Below, piece after piece: positions 46,518 to 64,000 of a stretch of DNA of 64,000 nt; within the stretch, counting starts at the first letter, position 1, and every line of letters starts with the position of its first letter. This DNA comes from Acanthaster planci (lineage: Eukaryota; Echinodermata; Asteroidea; Valvatida; Acanthasteridae): positions 61,867-125,866 of the forward strand of contig NW_019091376.1 in assembly GCF_001949145.1 (NCBI RefSeq). Direction: 5' to 3'. The notes under the pieces are model-generated. The model made no database searches, was not told where the DNA came from, and worked only from the letters and a program-made list of their open reading frames with translations. The position numbers and the translations under genes are program-made.

Positions 46518-49500
46518 ATGTTTGACCAGTTCAAGGAACGGCTGCATCATGTCCAGCAAGACTTGTCCACTGGGTAATGCCCAGGTTTTTGTTTGTTTTT
46601 CTTCTTTTCTGAATTTTTTTTTTCTTCACAGACCGCGGAACTCAGACCGCTGACCGATGATGTGATTTGACCACTGGTTTCAGTGACAAGCCAATCCCAT
46701 TCTTTCATTTGTGTGTTGTTTTTTTTTTGCTATTACCGGTAACATTGATACTGCCATTTATTTTAGCATTTGTGCACTTCGGAACTTACCGCATCGGTCA
46801 TTTAAATACATGTACATGTAGCATAGCAATTTAGATAATGGGAGTGCATTTCAAGAGTTGTAGTAAATCAAATTCTCAGGCCAGGCCAATCACCGGTCCT
46901 CAAGTCACGAATCACAGTTCACCCTCCCAGTCCCTCGTGATTTGACTCTGGACAGACTTCATTACGATTCCGTCCAGAATTTGCTTTGAGTGGAGCTGAA
47001 CAGATTGTGCTCATGATTGCTAAGATGTTCAAGTGGTACATTACTGGGGCTGCACCTTTTCCATGTTTCGTTTTTATTTTGTTCAATTTGTAATTTAACT
47101 TCTTCGATCTTGTAGATTTCTCTGATTACTATGGTGAAGCGAATTCATTCCCAGGTGGTCTTGTGCCGAAAGGGTTTGATTATTTAATTTGGATCAATTT
47201 ATTGGTATTCATTTCCCCTTGTTCCAGACTGAAGACTCTTAGCACAAAGGCGAAAGAAGTCAAGCGATCTCGCAGGTAAAATGGATGGCAAAGCAGTTGG
47301 TGAATCATTAACTTTGTAATGGCTTAGAACGAGGCCTGATCATTTGAAGACTGAATTTTTTTGGGCGGGGGTTAATTTTAGGGGAAAATTTACTTTTTTG
47401 CATATGCATTGCAATATCTGCAAAGACATTTTCACTGACCTCATTTTCTTCTTATTTTTTATCACAGAGAAGAGCGTGCAGCATTGAGAAAAGACATGTG
47501 AGTACACATCACGGGTCAGTTATTTACGTTGGCAAACCGGTGGTCATCTTGTCGTCTTGGATGAATGTGAAAAAAAAAAAGGTTTTCTGTGATTATATTT
47601 TATCGACCACTCAGTCTTAACTTCTGTTACAAAGTTGAAATTGTTCAGGTGTGCATTGCTGCATTTTGAGGGGGATTTGTCCTCCCCAAAGAATTTCCCT
47701 TTTAGCTCCGGAACTGTCTCCACCCAAAATAAAAACGTCTGTTTTTACTCTAATAATTTCATTTTTTTTTTACGGGAAATGCTTTGTTTGTTTTCAAACC
47801 TTGCAGTCCTTCAGTCTCTACACATTGCAATCAGGATGCGGGTGCTGAACTTCTGGACAGGTATTACACCTTAAAGATGTCTTAGCGACCAGCCTCTGTC
47901 AGAAATGAAGATGTGTGTTTAGTTCAGCGTATATAAAGCATAGTTTCATATTTAAAAGTGATGCTGTAATGTATTCAAGTACTCAAAAACTTTATTCGTA
48001 CATTGGATGTCATTTGGTTTTTTCTCTCTCATTTTTAAACTAGATTTCAGAAGATGTGGGCTGAACTTCATAAAGAAATAGAGACTGCGGCAGGAAAAGC
48101 GACGGTGAGTCCAAGTGAAAATGGTTTTTGTCAGTGAAGCCATGCTGTTACCCAGTTTTTTTTACAAGCATTGGAAACAAGTTTGAACCACTGCTCGCAT
48201 TTTTCTCTACCCTGCCTCTGTCCGGCGAAGTAATTCAGAAAATTTCCAGTTTTAAGCATCTTGTGTTCCACAGGGGGTTAGGTTTGATAGTCTTATAACC
48301 AAACCATAGGTGGGTGGTATTTCTCGCTTTATTTTTTTCTACACATAGGTTGTGGACAGCCATGTTCAGGAGGTGTTCTTGAACTACGAGCGTCGGGCGG
48401 AACCGTTGCTCCAGCTTCAGAAACAGTTAGTGGACCTCCCGCACTTTGTAGAGAACATCCAGTGTCTCACAGCGGCTATCGGTAGGTACATTTTAAGATC
48501 AGTTCATGTGACTAAATGTTCATGTTGAATTCGTGGGTTTTGGGCTGAGTGATTGTGGTAGTGTGGGTATCTTTAGGTAAGCAAAATAAATTGTAGAAGA
48601 AAGCAGGTGTGGAAGTTCTCTTGGAGTGTTTTCCAATATTCAGCTGCGGCTCCATCTCAGGTTTCAACTGTTTTTTTTTTTACTACCTGACTTTGAAGCT
48701 GTAAGCGCACTAATTAGTCTAATAGTGCCACAAAACATCAAATAAGATCCAAGAGAGCAAAAACTTACAGTAAGCCAATTTGAGTTAAACGCTTCAGGCT
48801 CACAATTGGGAATTAGTTTGGGCGACGAAGCCTGAGACGGAGACGAAGTTGAGTATTGGAAAACGGCCCTGGCATACGTGATGCAGTTTGTCGAAATCAA
48901 ACCCTTGCAGGCGTTTTACATGAGCAACAACAAAACAAGGTGTTGAGTGATTTGTACAATTTGTCAAGACTTTAGAAAGTTCATAATGCCATATGGTCTG
49001 TGGAAAAAAGATTTTGTTTGTTTTTTGGCAATTTATGAGAGATGTATCCTTACAGGAAGTTCCTTTTTCCTGTGACTTGCTCTAATATGCCTAAAGATGG
49101 GCTATTTTCCTTCCGAACATTTGCCTTACGAAATCAGTATTAATTACTAATTAATTGAGAGCCCATTTTTTTGTTAAAATTCACTTTGATCTGTTGCCAA
49201 TGTGTGTCTTATATTGATATATTGGACTATGTACATTGCTGTAATAAGCACCAAAACTAAATTTTCAACGCACCTCGGACTCGGACCGGCCAGCCGACCC
49301 CGGCAAGCTCGGTGGTCGAGTGGTTAAGACATCTGCACTAGTAAGCAGGAGGTCATGGGTTCGAATCCCACCCNNNNNNNNNNNNNNNNNNNNNNNNNNN
49401 NNNNNNNNNNNNNNNNNNNNNNNNNNNNNNNNNNNNNNNNNNNNNNNNNNNNNNNNNNNNNNNNNNNNNNNNNNNNNNNNNNNNNNNNNNNNNNNNNNNN

Positions 49501-52500
49501 NNNNNNNNNNNNNNNNNNNNNNNNNNNNNNNNNNNNNNNNNNNNNNNNNNNNNNNNNNNNNNNNNNNNNNNNNNNNNNNNNNNNNNNNNNNNNNNNNNNN
49601 NNNNNNNNNNNNNNNNNNNNNNNNNNNNNNNNNNNNNNNNNNNNNNNNNNNNNNNNNNNNNNNNNNNNNNNNNNNNNNNNNNNNNNNNNNNNNNNNNNNN
49701 NNNNNNNNNNNNNNNNNNNNNNNNNNNNNNNNNNNNNNNNNNNNNNNNNNNNNNNNNNNNNNNNNNNNNNNNNNNNNNNNNNNNNNNNNNNNNNNNNNNN
49801 NNNNNNNNNNNNNNNNNNNNNNNNNNNNNNNNNNNNNNNNNNNNNNNNNNNNNNNNNNNNNNNNNNNNNNNNNNNNNNNNNNNNNNNNNNNNNNNNNNNN
49901 NNNNNNNNNNNNNNNNNNNNNNNNNNNNNNNNNNNNNNNNNNNNNNNNNNNNNNNNNNNNNNNNNNNNNNNNNNNNNNNNNNNNNNNNNNNNNNNNNNNN
50001 NNNNNNNNNNNNNNNNNNNNNNNNNNNNNNNNNNNNNNNNNNNNNNNNNNNNNNNNNNNNNNNNNNNNNNNNNNNNNNNNNNNNNNNNNNNNNNNNNNNN
50101 NNNNNNNNNNNNNNNNNNNNNNNNNNNNNNNNNNNNNNNNNNNNNNNNNNNNNNNNNNNNNNNNNNNNNNNNNNNNNNNNNNNNNNNNNNNNNNNNNNNN
50201 NNNNNNNNNNNNNNNNNNNNNNNNNNNNNNNNNNNNNNNNNTATAAGCACCTCCAGACCTCGGTCATGTCCAAATCGCACCGATGTTGACGTTTCTGTCA
50301 AATTTCGGCAGGTAAATTGGAGGCGGAGTTTGAGGAGGTGGAGTCCATGTTGCTCGGCTACGAGGATCTGATTGACCACTGCGAACTGCTCCGCAATAAG
50401 CAGACACAGACCGCCGAGCTGAATAGGTACACGCAGCAGAAACTGTAAGTGTCTTGACAGGTGTCGACCCTAGCACCAGATGTGTTTATAACTAATGGAT
50501 AGAATCCTGAAGTTTGTTGAAGGGGCGCTTGGAGGTTGAAGACGGTGGTGCACTGTGGGGGTAGGGGCAGATTTATGTCTTGGCGCTCTATGGTTGAAAC
50601 TCGGGGGCACAAATTATCGATGGGAGTAGGTTAACCTGAGGAGGATGACTGTTGCATGACACTTGGCTGTCTGATGCAGATCTTGAAAATTTGTCAACGT
50701 GTTCTAACAATGCAGAATCAAAGGGCCAAGTTGCCACCTCAGGGGATGTCTCAGAAGTCAGAACATTGCTGTTTCCCTATGGAATTGCTCTTTTACAGAA
50801 CACCACGAGTTCCCCTCAGAAATAGGCCGTGTTCCTAATGGGTACTACCCGTTCCCAAATAAAGTATACAAGGGCAGTGACCAGTGTTCCCCTTGAGAAA
50901 CTCACATTCCCAGCCGGGGAACAGCTAGTGTTCCTGTTCAAAACGTAACAGCACTTGCCTTTCAGTTGTTAAAAACCATGCTGTGGTTGGTGATCGTTGA
51001 ACCCATACAGTGGTTTCGTGGCTTATGTCTCAAAGATCAGTTCCACGCTGTGGGGGAATCGTTTGACAAATCCAGCTTCATGAACAATTTTTCTCCCCCT
51101 TTGTTCCGTAGAAAAGAAGAAGGACTGATGAGAGGTAAGTGTTTGCTTGTCAGATTAACTAGCATGGAGAACAAAACACTGTAATAAAAAAGACAAATTC
51201 AATACAGTATTCAGATTCTTTGCGATATTGTTGAGATTTTCAAAATCAGGGCTAATTTTTAGCCCTGCATGTATGGCAATCTAAAATACCTTTGCGCAAC
51301 CTTCATTTTGCCGTACCAAGTTACATCCATGAGGCATTGCCACATTAAGCTCATGTAAGAAGAGACACCACTGTCATTATCAACACACCCAGTGGCCACA
51401 GACAAAGGACCCTGGTCTCCGCCTCATTTGATTCTTCTGTCCTCCTCACCCTAGTCCGACTGCAGGAGGAGTATGAGCAGAGCGTGCGTCTGAAGGAGGA
51501 ATCGCAGAAAGCCGACAAGTTGGAGAGACAGAAGGCGTTTCAGGATGTCTTTGCGGCTGACATGCAGCACTATAAGACGCACGGGGAAATGCAGCGTAAG
51601 TAGAATGACTTGTCAGAGGTTTGCACCACAGAACATCCCTAGCTCTGAGAGTGTAACCTTTCAAAGTTGCTCTTAGCTGAACAATATTCTGATGTACAGG
51701 TAGTTTTCCCGCCAAATGCCTTTAAGCATGATTGCTAATTATGGAAGTTTGTTATTACAAGTTGGTGTGTTTTTTCACAGATAGCGTGATTACCCGTAAA
51801 ACTGCTTTTCCGATGAAGTGTAAATAATGTTTGTATACATTTCATTTTCGAGGATTCCTTTCTGCGCAAAGTCCCGGGGGGGGTCTTACATGTCTTCTAT
51901 GATATGCCCATTTCAGGAGTGGTATCATCCGAGGGCACCCACTCGTTGACTGACGTCAGCTCCATCGAGAACTTTGAGATCACCGTCGACGAACAAGAGC
52001 AGGAAGCTCTGGATGACTTTCTGGGTGCCCCACCCATCGGCGGCACGGAAACCAGAGACGGGGATGCAGGCGATGATGACGAGGATGAAGATGACGAGGA
52101 TGAGGTGGAGGTCATGGACGTGATTGAGGAGGAGACCGAAGGGGAGAGAGCAGAAGGAGATGAAGTACAGAGCCCTGATGGAGCAGAGACAGGTGCTCGA
52201 ATTGTCATTTCCACAATTGGGTCGTTCTATAAATTTGGGGTCTAATTTTTTCTTAGCCCTGTCACATCTGACCATTGATTTTGCAAGTTTAGAATGCAGT
52301 CATTACTTTCTAAGAGTGATAAAGTAACACAAAATACCTGCCAAACAAATAAATGGAGCTTATAGTCAATTTTAATATTTCCTTGTCAACCTCCACAGTT
52401 CGGGTGTAACAGAGACACCAAAAATGTCACAGTTTTGGACCCCCAATTTATAGAATGACGTGATTGTTTCTTTAAATCCCGCTGGACTTCCTCATTTGTA

Positions 52501-53077
52501 ACTATCTACAGTGTATGCCTTTGTAGATTGTAACTACTTTTCACCAACGGTTATTACATTCCATTTGTTCCACGTCACACCCCACAGCATGGTGGGAACA
52601 CCCTCATTTCTCTTGTAAAACCCGATTAGTTTGGCACAGTGCATGACAATTCAGTCAGAAACACATGCTCACTCTTGAGGCGTTGTTCACAGAATCAGTC
52701 AACACTGTACGATGAATGCCGGAACCCATGACCAGCTCTTGCCATTGAGCCAGTATAGCGCCCCCTATGGTATTTGCACTTGAGCAAATAAGTTAGGCTC
52801 CACAGTTTCAGCATTTTGAGAATAGCTTAACAAGTTTGGAGAACCCAGTTTCACATCAGAATATCACTTCTATTCAGCTGCAGATGAATTGTCCAGAGTT
52901 GAGGACACAACGTCCCCAGAGCAACCTCAGGAAGGTGACCAACCACCCCCAGCGACGGAAACCGAGATTCCTGATGAGAAGATATCGAACGAGACAGCCA
53001 AGAGTGCAGAGGAAGACGAGGACGAAGATGATGAATTTGATACACCAGACGAAGGATCAGAAACCGAAAACAATTAG
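46518..53077 (+). CDS. DTNBP1: Dysbindin (BLOC-1 subunit), 11 exons, complete
   Basis: Dysbindin is a coiled-coil subunit of BLOC-1, which sorts cargo to lysosome-related organelles. Exons: 46518-46573, 47228-47275, 47468-47497, 47807-47860, 48044-48104, 48349-48481, 50312-50444, 51112-51134, 51455-51595, 51917-52192, 52878-53077. All have GT-AG borders and consistent phase, giving 384 residues (human about 351). The start MFDQFKERLHHVQQDLSTGL aligns with the family N-terminus. The coiled-coil core spans about 64-225 (LEAEFEEVESMLLGYEDLID, then RQKAFQDVFAADMQHY). The conserved SSIENFEITVDEQEQEALDD motif lies at about 240-260. The tail is extremely acidic (runs of D/E in exons 10 and 11). A 23-base microexon (exon 8) and a tandem acceptor 6 bases apart at exon 11 are notable. 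Intron 6 contains the N gap, so an extra exon there cannot be excluded, but phases join without one. A 5' untranslated exon may start after the acceptor-like TTGCAG at 46455. Confidence 0.93.
49303..49373 (+). mobile_element. tRNA-Ser/Leu-like sequence, probably a SINE head, cut by the gap
   Basis: A box TGGTCGAGTGG, an arm CTGC-ACTAGTAA-GCAG with an 8-base loop, and a perfect B box GGTTCGAATCC, within intron 6 of DTNBP1. The B box is followed within a few bases by the N run, so a tRNA acceptor stem or SINE tail cannot be seen. The non-standard loop argues for a SINE. Confidence 0.6.
49374..50241. other. Assembly gap (868 N)
   Basis: Unknown bases only, all inside DTNBP1 intron 6. Reading frames running through it are artefacts. 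Confidence 0.99.
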
Positions 53078-54308
53078 AGAACAGTCAAATGGATCAACTG
53101 AAGGTCAAAGGTCAAAAAATGTTTACTTTTTTTTTTTCTAAGAACCCAAGTGACATACTTTTTGAAAACATTCCCAAGTGGAAACTTGTACAGCATTGAA
53201 CGTTTGAATGCAGTTTCAGTGTGAACAGCAAAGCTGATGTGGTTCACATCGTCATGTTTAGTGGGAGATATATCAAATGGCATTAAAATATAACCTGGTG
53301 TGTCAGGGAGGGGGCAGACAATGTGATTTCAAACATTTATTGACTTTTGTCTGTCAGTTTCTTCAGTGCTATCAAATGGCTTCATTGGATTGAAAAACTT
53401 TTTTCCTATTTTATAGTAAAGGATGTTTGAGGATGGTTTACTCATACGACAGGTTCATTGTTTCCTCCTTTTAAAAGTTATAGTGCATTATATTTGGATA
53501 TCACTCTTACCTGAAAATTGATATTCAAAGGCCATGAGTTCAGATTTCTTTTAATTACAGTACTAAATGCTGAGTTTTTAGTCATGTCGGAAAAAGCTGG
53601 TAGGCAAATTTGATGAGGAAATACTACCAATGTCAATTGTGTCAAGGATATCATAGCAAAATCACCAATTGTAAAGTTATTCGCATCACTGCACTGTCTG
53701 TTGGAACATCTTTCAGAATTACGAGTCTTGGCAGCTTTTGCTTTCCAAAGCTGGAGCCAGTGACCTCCTGGTTACTAATTTCAACCTTCTGGACATGCTG
53801 GACTGGCCTGCCTGGGTCAGCTTCAGGTTGAATACACATTAGCACCGCAGGACGTCTTTCACTTGAGCACTGAAACAGAAAGTGGGTGACTTTGTGATAG
53901 TTTAAAGAGAAACTCCACTTCAAAAGAACAAAGAAAAATCCTTTGATGCTGACATCGGAGAGAGTATTACCTATTAGCTGTCACTTAACAATTTTCACAT
54001 TTTTGAAAGACTGTGTTTTCAGAGAAAGATCTCTTAAGTTTGTCTTCCAGTCTCTCCAAGTCAATCTGTGTTTATGGAGTAAAGAGCATCTTTAACAGTT
54101 GAATTTCTTTTCCTGAAATATGCAATTGCACTGTTGGCTTTCAATCATTTGTGTAATTAAGATGTTCTCTGCTTGTGGCTGGCTGAGACTGTTGCTTAAA
54201 AGAAGTGAATTCAGTATAAACTGACCCAACTTGTCAACTTCTGTTGCAACTCAATGGGAAAATGTCTCCCAGAAGCGGCACAATCATAAAATGTATATAA
54301 TTTGACAA

Positions 54309-54318
54309 AATAAATAAA
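54309..54318 (+). terminator. Likely polyadenylation signals of DTNBP1
   Basis: Two overlapping AATAAA words, 1.23 kb beyond the stop codon, in the AT-rich end of the presumed 3' untranslated region. Confidence 0.5.
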
Positions 54319-54751
54319 TTTTATACAAGTAAATTTGGGTTCTGCACAGTCTTCATTCTTGTGCAATTTAATTCAAAATTAAAAGCTTACCCTTTTATAA
54401 ACAGAGATAAATATGACACACATTCGACATTCATTTGGTATTTCACTAAGGTGCAGTGACAAGAAGAAAACCATTACCCTCATGTCCAAAGAAAATTATT
54501 GTACATACAAGGATAAAGTTTGGCATTTCAAAAGATTGGACACTTTATAATACAAAGTAAACTGGCAATATAAATAGAAATATGTACAAAGAGTACTGCT
54601 CAAAGCAAATGAATGATTACATGCTTGCATGAATACAATCTGACGGAAAAGATGTTCAAGAACAAGGATGTTATTGGGTGCTCTGACTGACGTGAAATTT
54701 ACAGACATTTGTCATTGTCATGGGTGAAAACTGTTGTGCTGAAATCGGTAT

Positions 54752-55146
54752 TTAGGTAGGAGAGCCTTCAACGTGTTGGTAAGTGGTCTGAATGGATGAG
54801 AAGAGTGTGGAACCAGTGTCCAGTATTGGGTCAGCACTGTAAGGACAACCATACATGGCACAGATCATGTCAATGGTATCCCTGCACTTGCGTCCCTTCC
54901 GCCTTGTAATAGGCATGGTCCAAATTCCTCGGCTACGGCCATCCATATTTCTTGTCCCAGCCCAGCCAACGGCGGCACACCATTTTTCAAAGTCGAGGGG
55001 ACAAACGTGAGAGCATCAGTCATCAATAGCCGATTCATGAAGCTCTGCCGCATTATGTTATAGGACCTGCCAAAGGGGAGGAGGGGTCTGGCCTCACGGC
55101 GCCCCAGGTTGGCTGCCTCCAAGCTAAGCAATTCAAACACTAACAT
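54752..55146 (-). other. Unassigned Cys-containing reading frames, possibly a broken small gene
   Basis: Two overlapping minus-strand frames look unusually protein-like. One (54865-55146) reads LLSLEAANLGRREARPLLPF then YNIMRQSFMNRLLM. The other, open from a TGA at about 55013 to 54752, has six Cys: CSHVCPLDFEKWC, then TRRKGRKCRDTIDMICAMYG followed by C, and ends at a stop. A single frame shift near 55010 would link them. I do not recognise the product. It lies between the DTNBP1 and CEP89 3' ends and could be chance sequence in a 3' untranslated region. Confidence 0.25.
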
Positions 55147-55632
55147 GGATTAAGACCAATGCATTAAAAATCTCACATCATACTTTCCGTGAATTTTTTT
55201 CCCCTCTCTGATATTAAAAGCTCAACATTTGTTTGTCGTATTTTGCTGATCTCCAGCATTTTTTGTCTTTTGAAAGAAAATAAATTCCAAAATTTTGCAT
55301 TTAATAAAACATTCATTTGTGTATTTATCAAGGTGTGATAGCGCTACTTTTTGTTCAGTTCTCACTTTGACAGCCTCTACTGAACGTTAATAATTACAAA
55401 AATACTTTGTAACAGGTTTGGACTGTCCTTGTGTTTCATAAATGTTTCTTCAAAATTGTGAAAAGGCACCACAAATTTCAAATAAACTTGCGTCGCAAAC
55501 ACACTTTCATCCACACAAAATACCACAGTTTTACTTTTTCAAAAATCAGGTGTACATTTCACATTCTATCAGTGCAGATTACCAATATTATTCAGCCACT
55601 ACATGTCCGGTTGACTGATTCCAAATGCACCT

Positions 55633-55638
55633 TTTATT
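55633..55638 (-). terminator. Possible polyadenylation signal of CEP89
   Basis: TTTATT on the plus strand, AATAAA on the minus strand, about 600 bases past the CEP89 stop. Other candidates exist further on. Confidence 0.35.
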
Positions 55639-56233
55639 AGTAATTTGTACACAAATTACTACAAATGTGATGTCGCTACATCTGATTGCAGTAAGGCAGA
55701 TCAAGGGAATTAAAAAAAAAGAGAGCGAGTGTTCGGGCTTGTAGTTGCATTTCCACTGTGCAAGAAGAGTAGTTCACAGAAATAATCCACTTCTACTTTG
55801 CAAAACAAAATTATCCGACATTAATGGACACATGCAAAAAGGAAAATGAACAGATGCTTATGATGGCCGGCCATTAATTGCAGGGAAATAACACACTCGG
55901 TGAAAGCCTGGACACAAATTTGTTTGCCCCAAATAAAGGAAAGATAGGTTGATGTCTTTTGACTGACAGGCTCTCAAAATCACATATGAAATCAATGGTC
56001 TCCCTGAAGCAACACCTATTGATAAATTAAAATAATTTGAATCCATTTCTCCTCTAAGAATACAAAACTGTGTCCAGGGGTTTGGGTTCAACACTGGCAC
56101 CATTTGTGGCTTGGTTTGAGATACGATGAGCACCGTCAGTCCGGGCCTTGTTGAGAGACTCCACTTTGGCTCGACTGCCCTCAAGGGGTCAGTCTCTGGG
56201 GCAGCTGTCTTCACCCACTAGCCGAGAAGCCTT

Positions 56234-63997
<7,764 letters not shown>

Positions 63998-64000
63998 CTA

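Noticed and set aside
49303-49373. Functional tRNA-Ser/Leu gene
   Set aside because: The anticodon-arm loop has 8 bases and the 3' acceptor strand falls in the gap. A SINE head fits better.
49320-50379. Long open frames on both strands of more than 300 codons
   Set aside because: They run through the 868-base N gap. The apparent length is an artefact.
54752-54946. Relaxin/insulin-like A chain
   Set aside because: CxxxxC spacing in CAMYGC mimics part of an A chain, but the adjacent CC pair and the last Cys are absent and no B chain is seen.

Overview
This is eukaryotic genomic DNA, AT-rich and repeat-laden, with short exons, GT-AG introns, an assembly gap of 868 N (49374-50241) and a single N at 35357. 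The gene content (dysbindin, CEP89, the tail of CEP290, and a secreted lectin-like protein of F-type lectin plus PAN architecture) and the repeat style suggest a marine invertebrate deuterostome such as an echinoderm, hemichordate or amphioxus. The sequence alone does not settle which. No bacterial operon, phage or CRISPR is present.

Left third (about 5.3-18.1 kb, minus strand): a five-exon gene I assembled by hand from peptide motifs and matching splice phases. It encodes a 247-residue protein: signal peptide, an F-type lectin/F5-8C-like (FTP) domain over exons 2-4, and a Cys-rich PAN/apple domain in exon 5. All four introns are phase 1. Its introns hold tandem duplications, palindromes and an array of about 150-bp repeats.

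Middle (about 18.8-40 kb): no convincing host gene. It is a patchwork of dispersed repeats, minisatellites, MITE-like hairpins, a second array of the same 150-bp repeat in the opposite orientation, a decayed PIF/Harbinger (HARBI1-like) transposase, and a nested inverted arrangement (A-B ... B'-A') spanning about 21.2-33.0 kb.

Right third (40-64 kb): a dense centrosome/organelle block. Three C-terminal exons of CEP290 (+) end at 41414. The penultimate one needs a 2-base frame correction, and I see no upstream CEP290 exons in the preceding 20 kb. A complete 11-exon DTNBP1 (dysbindin, +) runs 46518-53077 and encodes 384 residues. Tail-to-tail with it on the minus strand lie nine C-terminal exons of CEP89 (56234-63886, 430 residues), whose 5' half lies beyond the window. 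CEP290 and CEP89 act at the ciliary base, and dysbindin is a BLOC-1 trafficking subunit. Whether this neighbourhood is conserved needs comparison with other genomes.
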